A stretch of 64,000 bases of DNA, taken from the NCBI GenBank assembly GCA_902582755.1, contig CACHSZ010000005.1:1-64000 (forward strand). The letters run 5' to 3'. The position numbers and the translations under genes were made by a program. Within the stretch, counting starts at the first letter, position 1. The number at the start of each line of letters is the position of its first letter. Positions 37,465 to 46,276 of this stretch are shown here, in pieces. The notes below the pieces were generated by a model. It made no database searches. It was given only the letters and a program-made list of their open reading frames with translations, and was not told the origin of the DNA. Source of the DNA: an uncultured Alphaproteobacteria bacterium (GTDB taxonomy: Bacteria; Pseudomonadota; Alphaproteobacteria; HIMB59; GCA-002718135).

Positions 37465-39588
37465 ATGGTCAAAGAAATTTTTAAAGAATTAGATTTAATT
37501 ACTTCCTATCTTAACAAAGAAGAAAAAGATAAGGTAAGTCTAGCACTTAAATTAAGTGAAGAAGCTCATAGTAACCAGCTTAGAAATTCAGGTGATCCTT
37601 TTATAACTCATCCATTAGAAGTTGCTAAAATTTTGACATCAATAAAGTTAGACGCTGATTCTATAGTAGCAGGTTTACTTCATGATACTTTAGAAGATAC
37701 TAAATTAAATATAGATATAATTAACAAAAATTTTGGAAATCAAATTGTAGAACTTGTAGATGGACTTACTAAAATAAATAAATATTCATTAAAAGTTAAA
37801 AATCAGAAATTTGGTGAAAATTATAAAAAATTAATTTTAGCAACAACAAAAGACTTGAGAGTAATTCTAGTTAAACTTGCAGATCGATTGCATAATATGA
37901 GAACTATTGAATTTATTAAAGAAGAAAACAAAAAAACTAAAATTGCTTTAGAAACTTTAGAAGTTTTTGCTCCTCTTGCTCAAAGATTAGGTATGAAAGA
38001 ATGGCAAGATGAACTAGAGGATATTTCTTTTGAAATTATTAATCCTGACGCAAAAAAAACAATAATAGAAAGATTAGAATATTTAAAATCAAAAGATGAT
38101 AATATAGTTGATGAAATTAGATATGAACTTAAAAATATTTTTTTTCAAGAAGATATATTTTGCAAAATAGAGGGAAGAATTAAATCTCCATATTCGATAT
38201 GGAATAAAATAAAAAGTAAAAATATTTCATTTGAACAACTTTCAGATATCATGGCATTTAGAATTATTACCAACTCAACAAGAGAATGTTATAGGTGTTT
38301 AGGAATAATTCATAGACGATACCCATATATTCAAGGAAGATTTAAGGATTTTATATCAGCACCTAAATTAAATGGATATAGAGCTCTTCATACATCTGTT
38401 ATGGGTCCTAAAAACAAAAAAATAGAAATTCAATTTAGATCCAATATAATGGATCAAATTGCTGATTTTGGTGTTGCTTCTCATTGGAAATATAAAGATC
38501 CAAAAAAAATAAAAGAAAAAGATGCTAAAGAATATAAATGGGTTCATGATCTAGTGGATTCAATGAATTCCTCTGCTTCTCAAGATGAATTAATTCAAAA
38601 TTCAAAATTGAAAGTATTTCAAAATGATATTTTTGTTTTTACTCCAAAAGGAGATCTGATTGAATTACCGAAAAATGCTACTCCTGTAGATTTTGCTTAT
38701 GCAATACACAGTCAAATAGGTGATAAATGTGTAGCTGCTAAAATAAATGATAAACTACAACCATTAAAAACAATTCTAAATAATGGAGATCAAATAGAAA
38801 TTATTACTTCTGAAACATCACAACCATCTCCACTATGGCAAAGATTTGCTGTAACTGCAAAAGTTAAATCACAATTGAGAAGATTTTTTAAATTTAAAAA
38901 GAGAGAAGAGCATATAATTTTTGGAAGAGAAATATTAGTTAATTATTTTCAAAAAGAAAATTATGATTTTAATGTTAATATTGAAGAAAAAATCCTTGAT
39001 AATTTTAAATATAAAAAAATAGATGAAGTTTATGCTTTAATTGGTTCAGGAGAAATTACTGCTCTTTCAGTAATTAAAAAAATATATCCTGAGTATAATT
39101 ATGTACCTGTATCAAAATTTAATGAAAATAATCAGAATCCAATAAAGTTGAAAGGATTGACAGCTGGAATGTCTTACCATCTTGCAGGCTGTTGCTCTCC
39201 TTTGAAAGGCGATAGTATAGTTGGAATAGTAACTGCGGGAATAGGAGTCGCAGTCCATACTCTGGATTGTGATACTTTATCTTCTTATCAAGATACTCCG
39301 GATCGATGGTTAAATATTTCATGGGATAATCAAAATAATTTAGATACAGTGTCAAATGCAAGGATTCAGGTGGTATTATTTAATAAACCTGGCAGTCTTG
39401 GAAAGGTTACAACAGTAATTGCAAAAAATAATGGTAATATATCAAATATTCTTTTTTCTGTAAGAAAACCTGATTTTTTTGAGATTATAATAGATATTGA
39501 AGTTAGAGATGCTAATCATTTACAAAATATTATTGCAGCACTAAGAATGGAAAATGAAGTTTCATCATTAGAAAGATTAAAGGGGTAA
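37465..39588 (+). CDS. rsh: Bifunctional (p)ppGpp synthetase/hydrolase (RelA/SpoT homologue, Rsh)
   Basis: 707 residues with the full domain order. The HD hydrolase (about 30-180) has THPLEVAKIL and GLLHDTLEDT. The synthetase (about 240-350) has DIMAFRIITN and FKDFISAPKLNGYRALHTS. TGS (about 390-450) has VFTPKGDLIELPKNATPVDF, a CC-containing zinc-finger-like segment (HLAGCCSPLKGD) follows, and a C-terminal ACT domain ends the protein. The intact HD motif argues for hydrolase activity and the intact synthetase for synthesis. It is likely the only stringent-response enzyme here, though this window alone cannot show that. Confidence 0.95.
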   Translation: MVKEIFKELDLITSYLNKEEKDKVSLALKLSEEAHSNQLRNSGDPFITHPLEVAKILTSIKLDADSIVAGLLHDTLEDTKLNIDIINKNFGNQIVELVDGLTKINKYSLKVKNQKFGENYKKLILATTKDLRVILVKLADRLHNMRTIEFIKEENKKTKIALETLEVFAPLAQRLGMKEWQDELEDISFEIINPDAKKTIIERLEYLKSKDDNIVDEIRYELKNIFFQEDIFCKIEGRIKSPYSIWNKIKSKNISFEQLSDIMAFRIITNSTRECYRCLGIIHRRYPYIQGRFKDFISAPKLNGYRALHTSVMGPKNKKIEIQFRSNIMDQIADFGVASHWKYKDPKKIKEKDAKEYKWVHDLVDSMNSSASQDELIQNSKLKVFQNDIFVFTPKGDLIELPKNATPVDFAYAIHSQIGDKCVAAKINDKLQPLKTILNNGDQIEIITSETSQPSPLWQRFAVTAKVKSQLRRFFKFKKREEHIIFGREILVNYFQKENYDFNVNIEEKILDNFKYKKIDEVYALIGSGEITALSVIKKIYPEYNYVPVSKFNENNQNPIKLKGLTAGMSYHLAGCCSPLKGDSIVGIVTAGIGVAVHTLDCDTLSSYQDTPDRWLNISWDNQNNLDTVSNARIQVVLFNKPGSLGKVTTVIAKNNGNISNILFSVRKPDFFEIIIDIEVRDANHLQNIIAALRMENEVSSLERLKG

Positions 39589-39590
39589 AA

Positions 39591-39977
39591 ATGATTTATG
39601 GTAATGGTATTGATATTATCGATATTAATAGAATAAAGCTAGTTATAGATAAGTATGGAAATAAGTTTAAAAAAAGATGTTTCAGTGTTTCTGAGATTGA
39701 AAGATCAGAGAAAAGATTAAATTCAGCAGAGTCATATGCAAAAAGATATGCTGCTAAAGAAGCTTGCGCTAAAGCTTTAGGTACAGGTTTGGCCAGAGGT
39801 GTATTTTGGAAAGATATTGAAGTTGAAAATAACCAATATGGAAAACCTTTTATAAAACTTCATGGTAAAGCAAAAGAAATTTTTAAAAATTTTAATAAAA
39901 CTTCTAATACAAATATCGAAGTATCTCTCTCTGATGAAAAAAAATATGCAATTGCAAATGTGATAATCTATGACTAA
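39591..39977 (+). CDS. acpS: Holo-[acyl-carrier-protein] synthase
   Basis: Transfers phosphopantetheine from CoA to acyl carrier protein. The 128 residues have YGNGIDIIDINRIK at the N-terminus (metal-binding Asp), KRYAAKEACAKALGTG (about 50-65, catalytic Glu) and LSDEKKYAIANVI near the end. It starts 2 bp after the rsh stop and overlaps lepB by 8 bp. pdxJ, often found between these in relatives, is absent. Confidence 0.96.
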   Translation: MIYGNGIDIIDINRIKLVIDKYGNKFKKRCFSVSEIERSEKRLNSAESYAKRYAAKEACAKALGTGLARGVFWKDIEVENNQYGKPFIKLHGKAKEIFKNFNKTSNTNIEVSLSDEKKYAIANVIIYD

Positions 39978-40704
39978 AGCAAAAAAAAATAGTTTTTTTG
40001 GTAATTTAAAATCAATATTTATAGCAATCTTTATAGCCTTACTAATTAGATCATTTATATTTGAGCCATTCAATATACCTTCAGGATCAATGAAGCCTAA
40101 TCTCCTTGTGGGAGATTTTATTTTTGTTTCAAAATATTCATATGGCTTTTCAAAACATTCTCTTCCTTTTTCAATACCTTTGATACCTGGAAAAATATTT
40201 TCAAACACTCCTGAAAGAGGCGATGTAGTAGTTTTTAAAACCCCTGAAAATAATAGAACTGATTATATTAAAAGAGTAATAGGTCTGCCTGGTGATAAAA
40301 TAAAAATTAAAAATGGTATTATTTTTATTAATGGATCAGAAATCCTAAGAAAAAAATTAAATGATTTTATAGATACAGATAATAAAACGAGTAATAAAAG
40401 AGTTCGAATGTACAATGAATTTTTTTTTAAAAAAGAGATCAATATTCTTGATATAACAGATAATGGTATAGTGGATAATACTCAGTTATTTAACGTACCA
40501 AAAAATCATTTCTTTGTAATGGGTGATAATAGAGATAATTCACAAGATAGTAGATTTATAAGTACTGTTGGTTTCATTCCTTTCGAAAATTTAGTCGGCA
40601 AAGCTCAGTTTATTTTCTTTTCTTTAGAAAATGCAAGGTTTCTTCAGATATGGAAATGGCCAAACTCAATTAGATATGAAAGAATTTTTCAAAAAATTCA
40701 ATGA
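39970..40704 (+). CDS. lepB: Signal peptidase I
   Basis: Cleaves Sec signal peptides at the outer face of the inner membrane. One N-terminal membrane helix (about 15-33) precedes the catalytic Ser in FNIPSGSMKPNLLVGDFI (about residue 40). The catalytic Lys is in RTDYIKRVIGLPGDKIKI (about 102) and MGDNRDNSQDSR closes the active-site fold. Length is 244 residues. Overlaps with acpS and rnc mark a translationally coupled run acpS-lepB-rnc-era-recO-parC. Confidence 0.97.
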   Translation: MTKAKKNSFFGNLKSIFIAIFIALLIRSFIFEPFNIPSGSMKPNLLVGDFIFVSKYSYGFSKHSLPFSIPLIPGKIFSNTPERGDVVVFKTPENNRTDYIKRVIGLPGDKIKIKNGIIFINGSEILRKKLNDFIDTDNKTSNKRVRMYNEFFFKKEINILDITDNGIVDNTQLFNVPKNHFFVMGDNRDNSQDSRFISTVGFIPFENLVGKAQFIFFSLENARFLQIWKWPNSIRYERIFQKIQ

Positions 40705-41408
40705 TAGATAGTAAAAAGCTTAAACTATTTGAAAAAAAAATAAATTATAAGTTTAAAAATAGTAAATTGTTAATTCAATCTCTAACACATCCAAGTTTTT
40801 ATTTAGAAAAAGAAAAAAAAATAAATATCAATGAATTTGAAAGATTTGAATTTTTAGGTGATCGAGTACTGGGATTAATAATAGCAAATTTATTATTTTC
40901 AAAATATAAAAAGTTTAATGAGGGTGATTTATCTAAAAAATATTCATATTTAGTTCAAAAAAAATTTTTGTTTAAAATTTCACAAGAATTGAAAATAGAA
41001 GATGTACTTCAATACAATTTTAAGAAAAAGAATAATAAAATGTTAAATTCAATTTTTTCAGATTCAGTTGAATCATTAATTGGAGCAATATTTGTAGATG
41101 GAGGATACAATCCTTCATTTGATTTTATAACTAAATTTTGGTCAAAATCTCTAGATATTGAAGTTTCTAAAACTTTAGACCCAAAAACATTATTACAAGA
41201 AATATCACAACAACTTTATAAGAAACTTCCTGAATATAAATTAATCAAAAAAGAAGGACCGCCTCATTCACCCACATTCACTGTTTCAGTTAAAGTGGTA
41301 AATTTAAATAAGATAAATTCAAAAGGTTCTTCAATAAGAGAGGCAGAGAGAAATGCTGCAGAAATTGCATTAAAAAAAATTAATGAAAAGAAAAATATTA
41401 AAAATTAG
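40701..41408 (+). CDS. rnc: Ribonuclease III
   Basis: Double-strand-specific RNase for rRNA and mRNA processing. The catalytic domain (about 1-155) has the signature EFERFEFLGDRVLGLIIA, with metal-binding Glu/Asp repeated in SDSVESLIGAIFVDGGY. The dsRNA-binding domain (about 160-230) ends in GSSIREAERNAAEIALKKI. Length is 235 residues. The next gene, era, starts 26 bp before its stop. Confidence 0.97.
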   Translation: MIDSKKLKLFEKKINYKFKNSKLLIQSLTHPSFYLEKEKKININEFERFEFLGDRVLGLIIANLLFSKYKKFNEGDLSKKYSYLVQKKFLFKISQELKIEDVLQYNFKKKNNKMLNSIFSDSVESLIGAIFVDGGYNPSFDFITKFWSKSLDIEVSKTLDPKTLLQEISQQLYKKLPEYKLIKKEGPPHSPTFTVSVKVVNLNKINSKGSSIREAERNAAEIALKKINEKKNIKN

Positions 41409-42240
41409 TCTTGTAGGTAAGACTAATGCAGGTAAGTCAACTTTATTAAATAATCTTGTTGGAGAAAAAATTTCGATTATAAATAAAAAAATTAATACCA
41501 CTGAAGACTTTGTAATTGGTATTGTTAATATTAAAAATACTCAACTAGTCTTTTATGATACACCTGGTATTAGCTTTCTTAGAGATAATAAATCTCAAAA
41601 AACTAAATTAAAGAAAAATTTATGGGAAGGCTTAAATCAATCAGATATTATTTTGTATTTAATTGATTCAAAAAGAATTGAATTAAATGATTTAAAAAAT
41701 GATTTTCCTAAACTTTATGAATTAAAAAAAAATATTTCAATTATTTTTAATAAAACCGATTTGATTAAAGCAGAAAATTTACTTAAGCATATAAAATTAA
41801 TTACAGAAAAATATAAAATTGAAAAATTTTTTAATATATCAGCTAAAAAAAAATTAGGTTTTGAAAATTTAATTGATTTTCTTTTACACAAATCAAAATA
41901 TGGAATGTGGCTATATAAAAATGATGAAATCACTGACAAAGATGATATTTTTATCACCAATGAATGCACAAGAAATGAGATACTTTCATTAGTTCATAAA
42001 GAAATTCCATATAATATAGAAGTAACTAATAAAACTTTTAAATATTTGAAAAATGGACAGCTAAAAATAAAGCAAGATATTATTATTAAAAATGATAGAT
42101 ACAAAAAAATATTATTGGGTAGAAAAGGATCTAAAATAAAAGATATTAGAGTAAAAAGTCAAAAAGAAATTTCTAATATTTTAAATGTAAAAACTCATCT
42201 TTATATTAATATTATTTTATCAGATGCAAAAAAAATTTAA
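41383..42240 (+). CDS. era: GTPase Era
   Basis: Essential GTPase for 16S rRNA maturation and 30S assembly. The 285 residues show the P-loop GKTNAGKST (about 12-20), DTPGI (G3), NKTD (G4) and a later SAKK-type G5. A C-terminal KH domain (about 215-280) has the motif ILLGRKGSKIKDIRVKSQKE. The start is an ATG inside rnc giving a tight 26-bp overlap, in line with the rnc-era coupling seen widely. Confidence 0.95.
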   Translation: MKRKILKISLVGKTNAGKSTLLNNLVGEKISIINKKINTTEDFVIGIVNIKNTQLVFYDTPGISFLRDNKSQKTKLKKNLWEGLNQSDIILYLIDSKRIELNDLKNDFPKLYELKKNISIIFNKTDLIKAENLLKHIKLITEKYKIEKFFNISAKKKLGFENLIDFLLHKSKYGMWLYKNDEITDKDDIFITNECTRNEILSLVHKEIPYNIEVTNKTFKYLKNGQLKIKQDIIIKNDRYKKILLGRKGSKIKDIRVKSQKEISNILNVKTHLYINIILSDAKKI

Positions 42241-42940
42241 AGGTATACTTATACATTCAAAAGTTTTCAAAGATAATGATCTATTAATTAAATTTTTATC
42301 AGATACGGATGAGATATTCTCAGGAATTGTTTACGGGGGACTTTCAAAGAATAAGAAAAATATAATGCAACTTGGTTTTTTTTTAAATTTGGATGTGGCA
42401 TATATTGGGAACCGTCCACCATCAATAAAAGCTGAATTATCAAAACCTTATTTATCAAGTGTTATTAATGATAAATATAAACTTAGCTGCTTACTTTCTG
42501 TTGTGTCTTTAATTAATGCCTCAGTAATTGAAGGACAAAAAATAAACCAAATATATAAAATTTCTAAAGAATTTTTAGAAATTATGATTAATAAAAAAAA
42601 ATGGTTAAATTTTTATTGTATCTACTTATTTGATTTACTTAAATATATTGGATATGAATTAGATTATGTTAACAATAATAGATTTAAATATTTTGATACA
42701 GATACTTTAGAATTTAAAGAAAATTACTCAAATTATACTATTGATTTTCCTCATCATCTTTTTGTGGATAATTCAAATGTTAAATTCGATTATAACTCTT
42801 TGAATAATTTTTTTAAAATTTTTGAAATAATTTTTATTAAAAATCATTTATCGAATTTAAATCATAAATTGCCAAATCAGTATATTTTATTTAAGAAAAA
42901 TATAATCAGTTTTTTAGAAAAAAATGAACAAAATAATTGA
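42224..42940 (+). CDS. recO: DNA repair protein RecO
   Basis: Recombination mediator that loads RecA with RecR. The 238-residue protein has an OB-fold N-terminus (GILIHSKVFKDNDLLIKFLS). The helical C-terminal half includes FDLLKYIGYELD. The usual zinc-binding cysteines of RecO are not apparent in the C-terminal half, as in some AT-rich alphaproteobacteria. It overlaps era by 17 bp and parC by 17 bp. The assignment depends partly on the conserved rnc-era-recO order. Confidence 0.9.
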   Translation: MQKKFKGILIHSKVFKDNDLLIKFLSDTDEIFSGIVYGGLSKNKKNIMQLGFFLNLDVAYIGNRPPSIKAELSKPYLSSVINDKYKLSCLLSVVSLINASVIEGQKINQIYKISKEFLEIMINKKKWLNFYCIYLFDLLKYIGYELDYVNNNRFKYFDTDTLEFKENYSNYTIDFPHHLFVDNSNVKFDYNSLNNFFKIFEIIFIKNHLSNLNHKLPNQYILFKKNIISFLEKNEQNN

Positions 42941-45116
42941 ATCCAATTTAGATACCATTCTTAGTGAAAAATATCTTTCGTATGCAATATCAACTATTGT
43001 TTCTAGGTCGTTGCCTGATGTGAGGGATGGATTAAAACCTGTTCACCGCAGAATAATTTATTCAATGTATCAGCTAAAACTTTTCAAAAGTTCAAGTTAT
43101 AAAAAATGTGCTAGAATTGTTGGCGATGTAATGGGTAAATTTCATCCTCATGGAGATCAAGCTATTTATGATAGTTTGGTAAGGATGGCTCAGGATTTTT
43201 CTACAAGAATTACATTGGTAGATGGTCAGGGTAATTTTGGAAATATAGATGGTGATAATCCTGCAGCAATGCGGTACACCGAGGCAAGATTACAAGATTA
43301 TACAAATTATTTTTTCGATGGTATCGAAGAAAACTCAGTAGATTTTAAAGATAATTACGATGGTCAAAATTTAGAACCAGTCGTTCTGCCATCTCAACTC
43401 CCTAATATTTTAATTAATGGAGCGATGGGTATAGCTGTGGGTATGGCCACAAATATTCCTCCTCATAATATTGTTGAATTAATTGATGCATTAAAATTTA
43501 TATTAAAAAAAGATAAAGCTTCACTAACTGAAATTTTAAAAATTATAGATGGACCAGATCTTCCCACAGGTGGTGAAATAATTTTAGATAGTAATGAAAA
43601 AAAGCAAATTTATAAGAATGGCAAGGGCTCATTTAATATTAATGCTAAATATCAAATAGAAGAATTAAAAAATGGTTTGTATCAAATCATTATTACTGAA
43701 ATTCCATATCAAGTTAATAAAGTTAAGATAATCGAACAACTGGCTAATAACATCAATAACAAAAAATTACCATTGGATGATGTAGTTGATGAGTCAGATG
43801 AAAATATTAGAATTGTCTTAAAACCAAAGACCAGAAATATTGATGCTGAAAAATTAATAAGCTTATGTTTTAAATTAACTGACTTATCAATTAAGTATTC
43901 TTGTAATTTTAATGTTTTAATTGATGGTATAGAACCTAAACAAATTGGAATTATTGAAATACTTTCTAATTTTTTAGAATATCGAAAAGTTACAATTAAA
44001 AGAAAATCAAAATTTAATATAGAAAAAATTAAAAAGAGACTAGAAATTCTTAAAGGTTATCAAATCGTTTTTAAAAATTTAAATTCTATAATTAAAATAA
44101 TAAGAACAAAAGATAATCCCAAAAAAGAATTAATTAAAAAATATAAATTATCTGATTTACAATGTGATTCAATTTTAAGTATGCGTTTAGGATCTCTTAG
44201 AAAAATTGATGAAAAAAATATTAAAGATGAAATCCAAAAATTAAATGAAGAATTAAAATACCTTAACAAATTAATAAAAGATAAAAAAACATTAGATAAA
44301 TTTATAGTAAGTGAATTAGATCTTATAAAAAATGATTTAGATAGTGATATAAAGGATAGAAAATCTTTAATTTCATCAGAACAAAATAATGATATTGATA
44401 TTAGTATTGATGAATTTAAAGAAATTGAAAAATTTACCGTTATCATTAATAAAGATTTTCAGCTTAAGAGAATTAAAGAGATAACTGATGAAAAGGAAAT
44501 TGAAAAAATAAAAAAAGAAAATCTATTTTCAATTAATTTAAATTCAAACCAAAAAATACTTTTGTTTGTTTCTTCTGGTAAAGTTTACACGATAGATCCA
44601 AATAATTTACCAGGTGGAAATAGTAATCCTAAATCATTTATTTATTTTGTTGATAGTATGCCTAAAGATAAAATTGTTGGATTACTTTCATCAATCGATC
44701 AAGAACTCTTAATTGTATCCAAAAATGGCAAAGGATTTATTAGTAATACTGAAACTCTAGTAACAAACCAAAAGAAAGGTAAGCAATTATTTAATTTAAA
44801 AAATAATGATGTGGTTATTAAAGTATTAAATCTTTCAAAAAAACACATAGCATGCGTTACAAAGTTACAAAAAATGTTAATTTTTGAAATTGATGCTTTG
44901 CCAAAATTACAAAAGGGTGGAGGAGTTCAATTAATTAAAATTAAGAAAGATGATTTTTTATCCGATGTTACTCAGTTGACTATCGAAGATGGATTAGAAT
45001 GGAGCACTGGTTCTAAAAATAGAAAGTTAGAAGATGTTGAGTTTTGGATAGGAAAAAGAGCTCAGGCGGGAAAAAAAGTCCCTAAATATTTTAATAAAAA
45101 TCTTAAATTTGATTAA
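42924..45116 (+). CDS. parC: DNA topoisomerase IV subunit A
   Basis: Type II topoisomerase subunit decatenating daughter chromosomes. The N-terminal winged-helix/tower domain includes VSRSLPDVRDGLKPVHRRII (about 25-45) and GKFHPHGDQAIYDSLVRMAQ. The catalytic Tyr is in AAMRYTEARL (about 117). A long coiled-coil (about 360-470) is followed by a C-terminal beta-pinwheel. Length is 730 residues, shorter and with weaker GyrA-box character than GyrA, which supports ParC. The pinwheel motif QRAKGGKGV-type GyrA box was not found. Confidence 0.93.
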   Translation: MNKIIESNLDTILSEKYLSYAISTIVSRSLPDVRDGLKPVHRRIIYSMYQLKLFKSSSYKKCARIVGDVMGKFHPHGDQAIYDSLVRMAQDFSTRITLVDGQGNFGNIDGDNPAAMRYTEARLQDYTNYFFDGIEENSVDFKDNYDGQNLEPVVLPSQLPNILINGAMGIAVGMATNIPPHNIVELIDALKFILKKDKASLTEILKIIDGPDLPTGGEIILDSNEKKQIYKNGKGSFNINAKYQIEELKNGLYQIIITEIPYQVNKVKIIEQLANNINNKKLPLDDVVDESDENIRIVLKPKTRNIDAEKLISLCFKLTDLSIKYSCNFNVLIDGIEPKQIGIIEILSNFLEYRKVTIKRKSKFNIEKIKKRLEILKGYQIVFKNLNSIIKIIRTKDNPKKELIKKYKLSDLQCDSILSMRLGSLRKIDEKNIKDEIQKLNEELKYLNKLIKDKKTLDKFIVSELDLIKNDLDSDIKDRKSLISSEQNNDIDISIDEFKEIEKFTVIINKDFQLKRIKEITDEKEIEKIKKENLFSINLNSNQKILLFVSSGKVYTIDPNNLPGGNSNPKSFIYFVDSMPKDKIVGLLSSIDQELLIVSKNGKGFISNTETLVTNQKKGKQLFNLKNNDVVIKVLNLSKKHIACVTKLQKMLIFEIDALPKLQKGGGVQLIKIKKDDFLSDVTQLTIEDGLEWSTGSKNRKLEDVEFWIGKRAQAGKKVPKYFNKNLKFD

Positions 45117-45157
45117 TAAATACTTTTATTATAATTCAATAGGTTTAAAATTATTAT

Positions 45158-46276
45158 ATGAACAAACCTAATCTAAATACACAATCTGTTTTATCGATGA
45201 AAGGTGAGGGTTATTACTCTCAGAAAACTGTTGGGGCAAAAAATGCTATAGATAAAATGGAAGTATTAATTGAAGAAGCTTTTAAAAATATTCCTAAAGT
45301 TGACAAACTTAGAATAGCTGATTTTGGCAGTGCTGATGGCGGTACAAGTCAAGAAATGTGGTTTAATATTATTGAAAAAATTAAAAAATCTGGAGATAAT
45401 AGAGAAATTGAAATGTTGTATACTGATTTAGCATCTAATGACTTTTCAGTTTTATTTAGAATGATGCAAGGAATGCAAGGTAATGATAATTTTGCTTACC
45501 AGAATAAATTTGAAAATGTTTTCGTGCACGGATGTGGTACAGGTTTTCATGAACAATTGATGTCTAATAATAGTTTATCCTTGGGATTCTCTGCGACTGC
45601 AATGCACTATGTTTCAGAAAGACCATGTTTGATAAATAACCATGTTCATATGGTAGGCTCAAATGAAGAAGAAAAAAAACAATTTAAAAACCAAGCTCTA
45701 AAAGATTGGGAAACAATTTTATTAAATAGATCAAATGAATTAGTTCCAGGCGGAAGGTTTATTTGTATAAATTTTGGAATAGATGAAAAGGGTCGATATT
45801 TAGGTAATACTGGCGGTCATAACATGTTTAATAATTTTACTAAACATTGGAAAAATTTAGAGCAAAAAGGGATTATTACAAATGAAGAATTTGTTAATGC
45901 TACTTTTACTCAACATTATAGAACTGTTGAAGAATTTAGAAAACCTTTTGATGATCCTAATTCAGAAATATCAAAATCTGGGTTGATTCTTAAAAGATGC
46001 GAAACTATGTTTACCGATTGCCCCTTTAAAGTTTATTATAATAAAAATAAATCTACTATGTCATCAAGAGAATATGCTGAAACATTAATACCAACAATGA
46101 GAAGTTGGTCAGAAACTGTATTTAAAACAGCATTAGAAAAAAGAAATCCTAATGAGATAAATCAAATTGTCGATCAATTTTATAATGCTTATCTTGAGGA
46201 AGTAACAGAAAATCCATCAGGTCATGCAATGGATTATATTCATATAGTAATGGATATAGAAAAAAAAATTAACTAA
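45158..46276 (+). CDS. SABATH-like SAM-dependent carboxyl methyltransferase
   Basis: A 372-residue soluble protein resembling the plant-type SABATH family (salicylate, jasmonate and farnesoate carboxyl methyltransferases). Family-like features in order are SMKGEGYYSQKTVGAKNAID at the N-terminus, the SAM motif IADFGSADGGTSQEMWF (about residues 48-64), and DLASNDFSVLFR (about 90). Next come GFSATAMHYVSERP (about 145), LVPGGRFICINFG (about 197) and a C-terminal helical substrate lid. Such enzymes methylate carboxylates of small molecules; the substrate here is unknown. Its stop overlaps the convergent dctM gene by 4 bp. Confidence 0.8.
   Translation: MNKPNLNTQSVLSMKGEGYYSQKTVGAKNAIDKMEVLIEEAFKNIPKVDKLRIADFGSADGGTSQEMWFNIIEKIKKSGDNREIEMLYTDLASNDFSVLFRMMQGMQGNDNFAYQNKFENVFVHGCGTGFHEQLMSNNSLSLGFSATAMHYVSERPCLINNHVHMVGSNEEEKKQFKNQALKDWETILLNRSNELVPGGRFICINFGIDEKGRYLGNTGGHNMFNNFTKHWKNLEQKGIITNEEFVNATFTQHYRTVEEFRKPFDDPNSEISKSGLILKRCETMFTDCPFKVYYNKNKSTMSSREYAETLIPTMRSWSETVFKTALEKRNPNEINQIVDQFYNAYLEEVTENPSGHAMDYIHIVMDIEKKIN

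Noticed and set aside
39777-40208. Minus-strand open frame of 143 codons across acpS and lepB
   Set aside because: It lies wholly antisense to two well-conserved genes, has no recognisable domain, and its composition is that of a shadow frame.
44060-44446. Minus-strand open frame of 128 codons inside parC
   Set aside because: Antisense to the Lys/Glu-rich coiled-coil region; such low-complexity coding produces long reverse frames of Ser/Phe/Leu.
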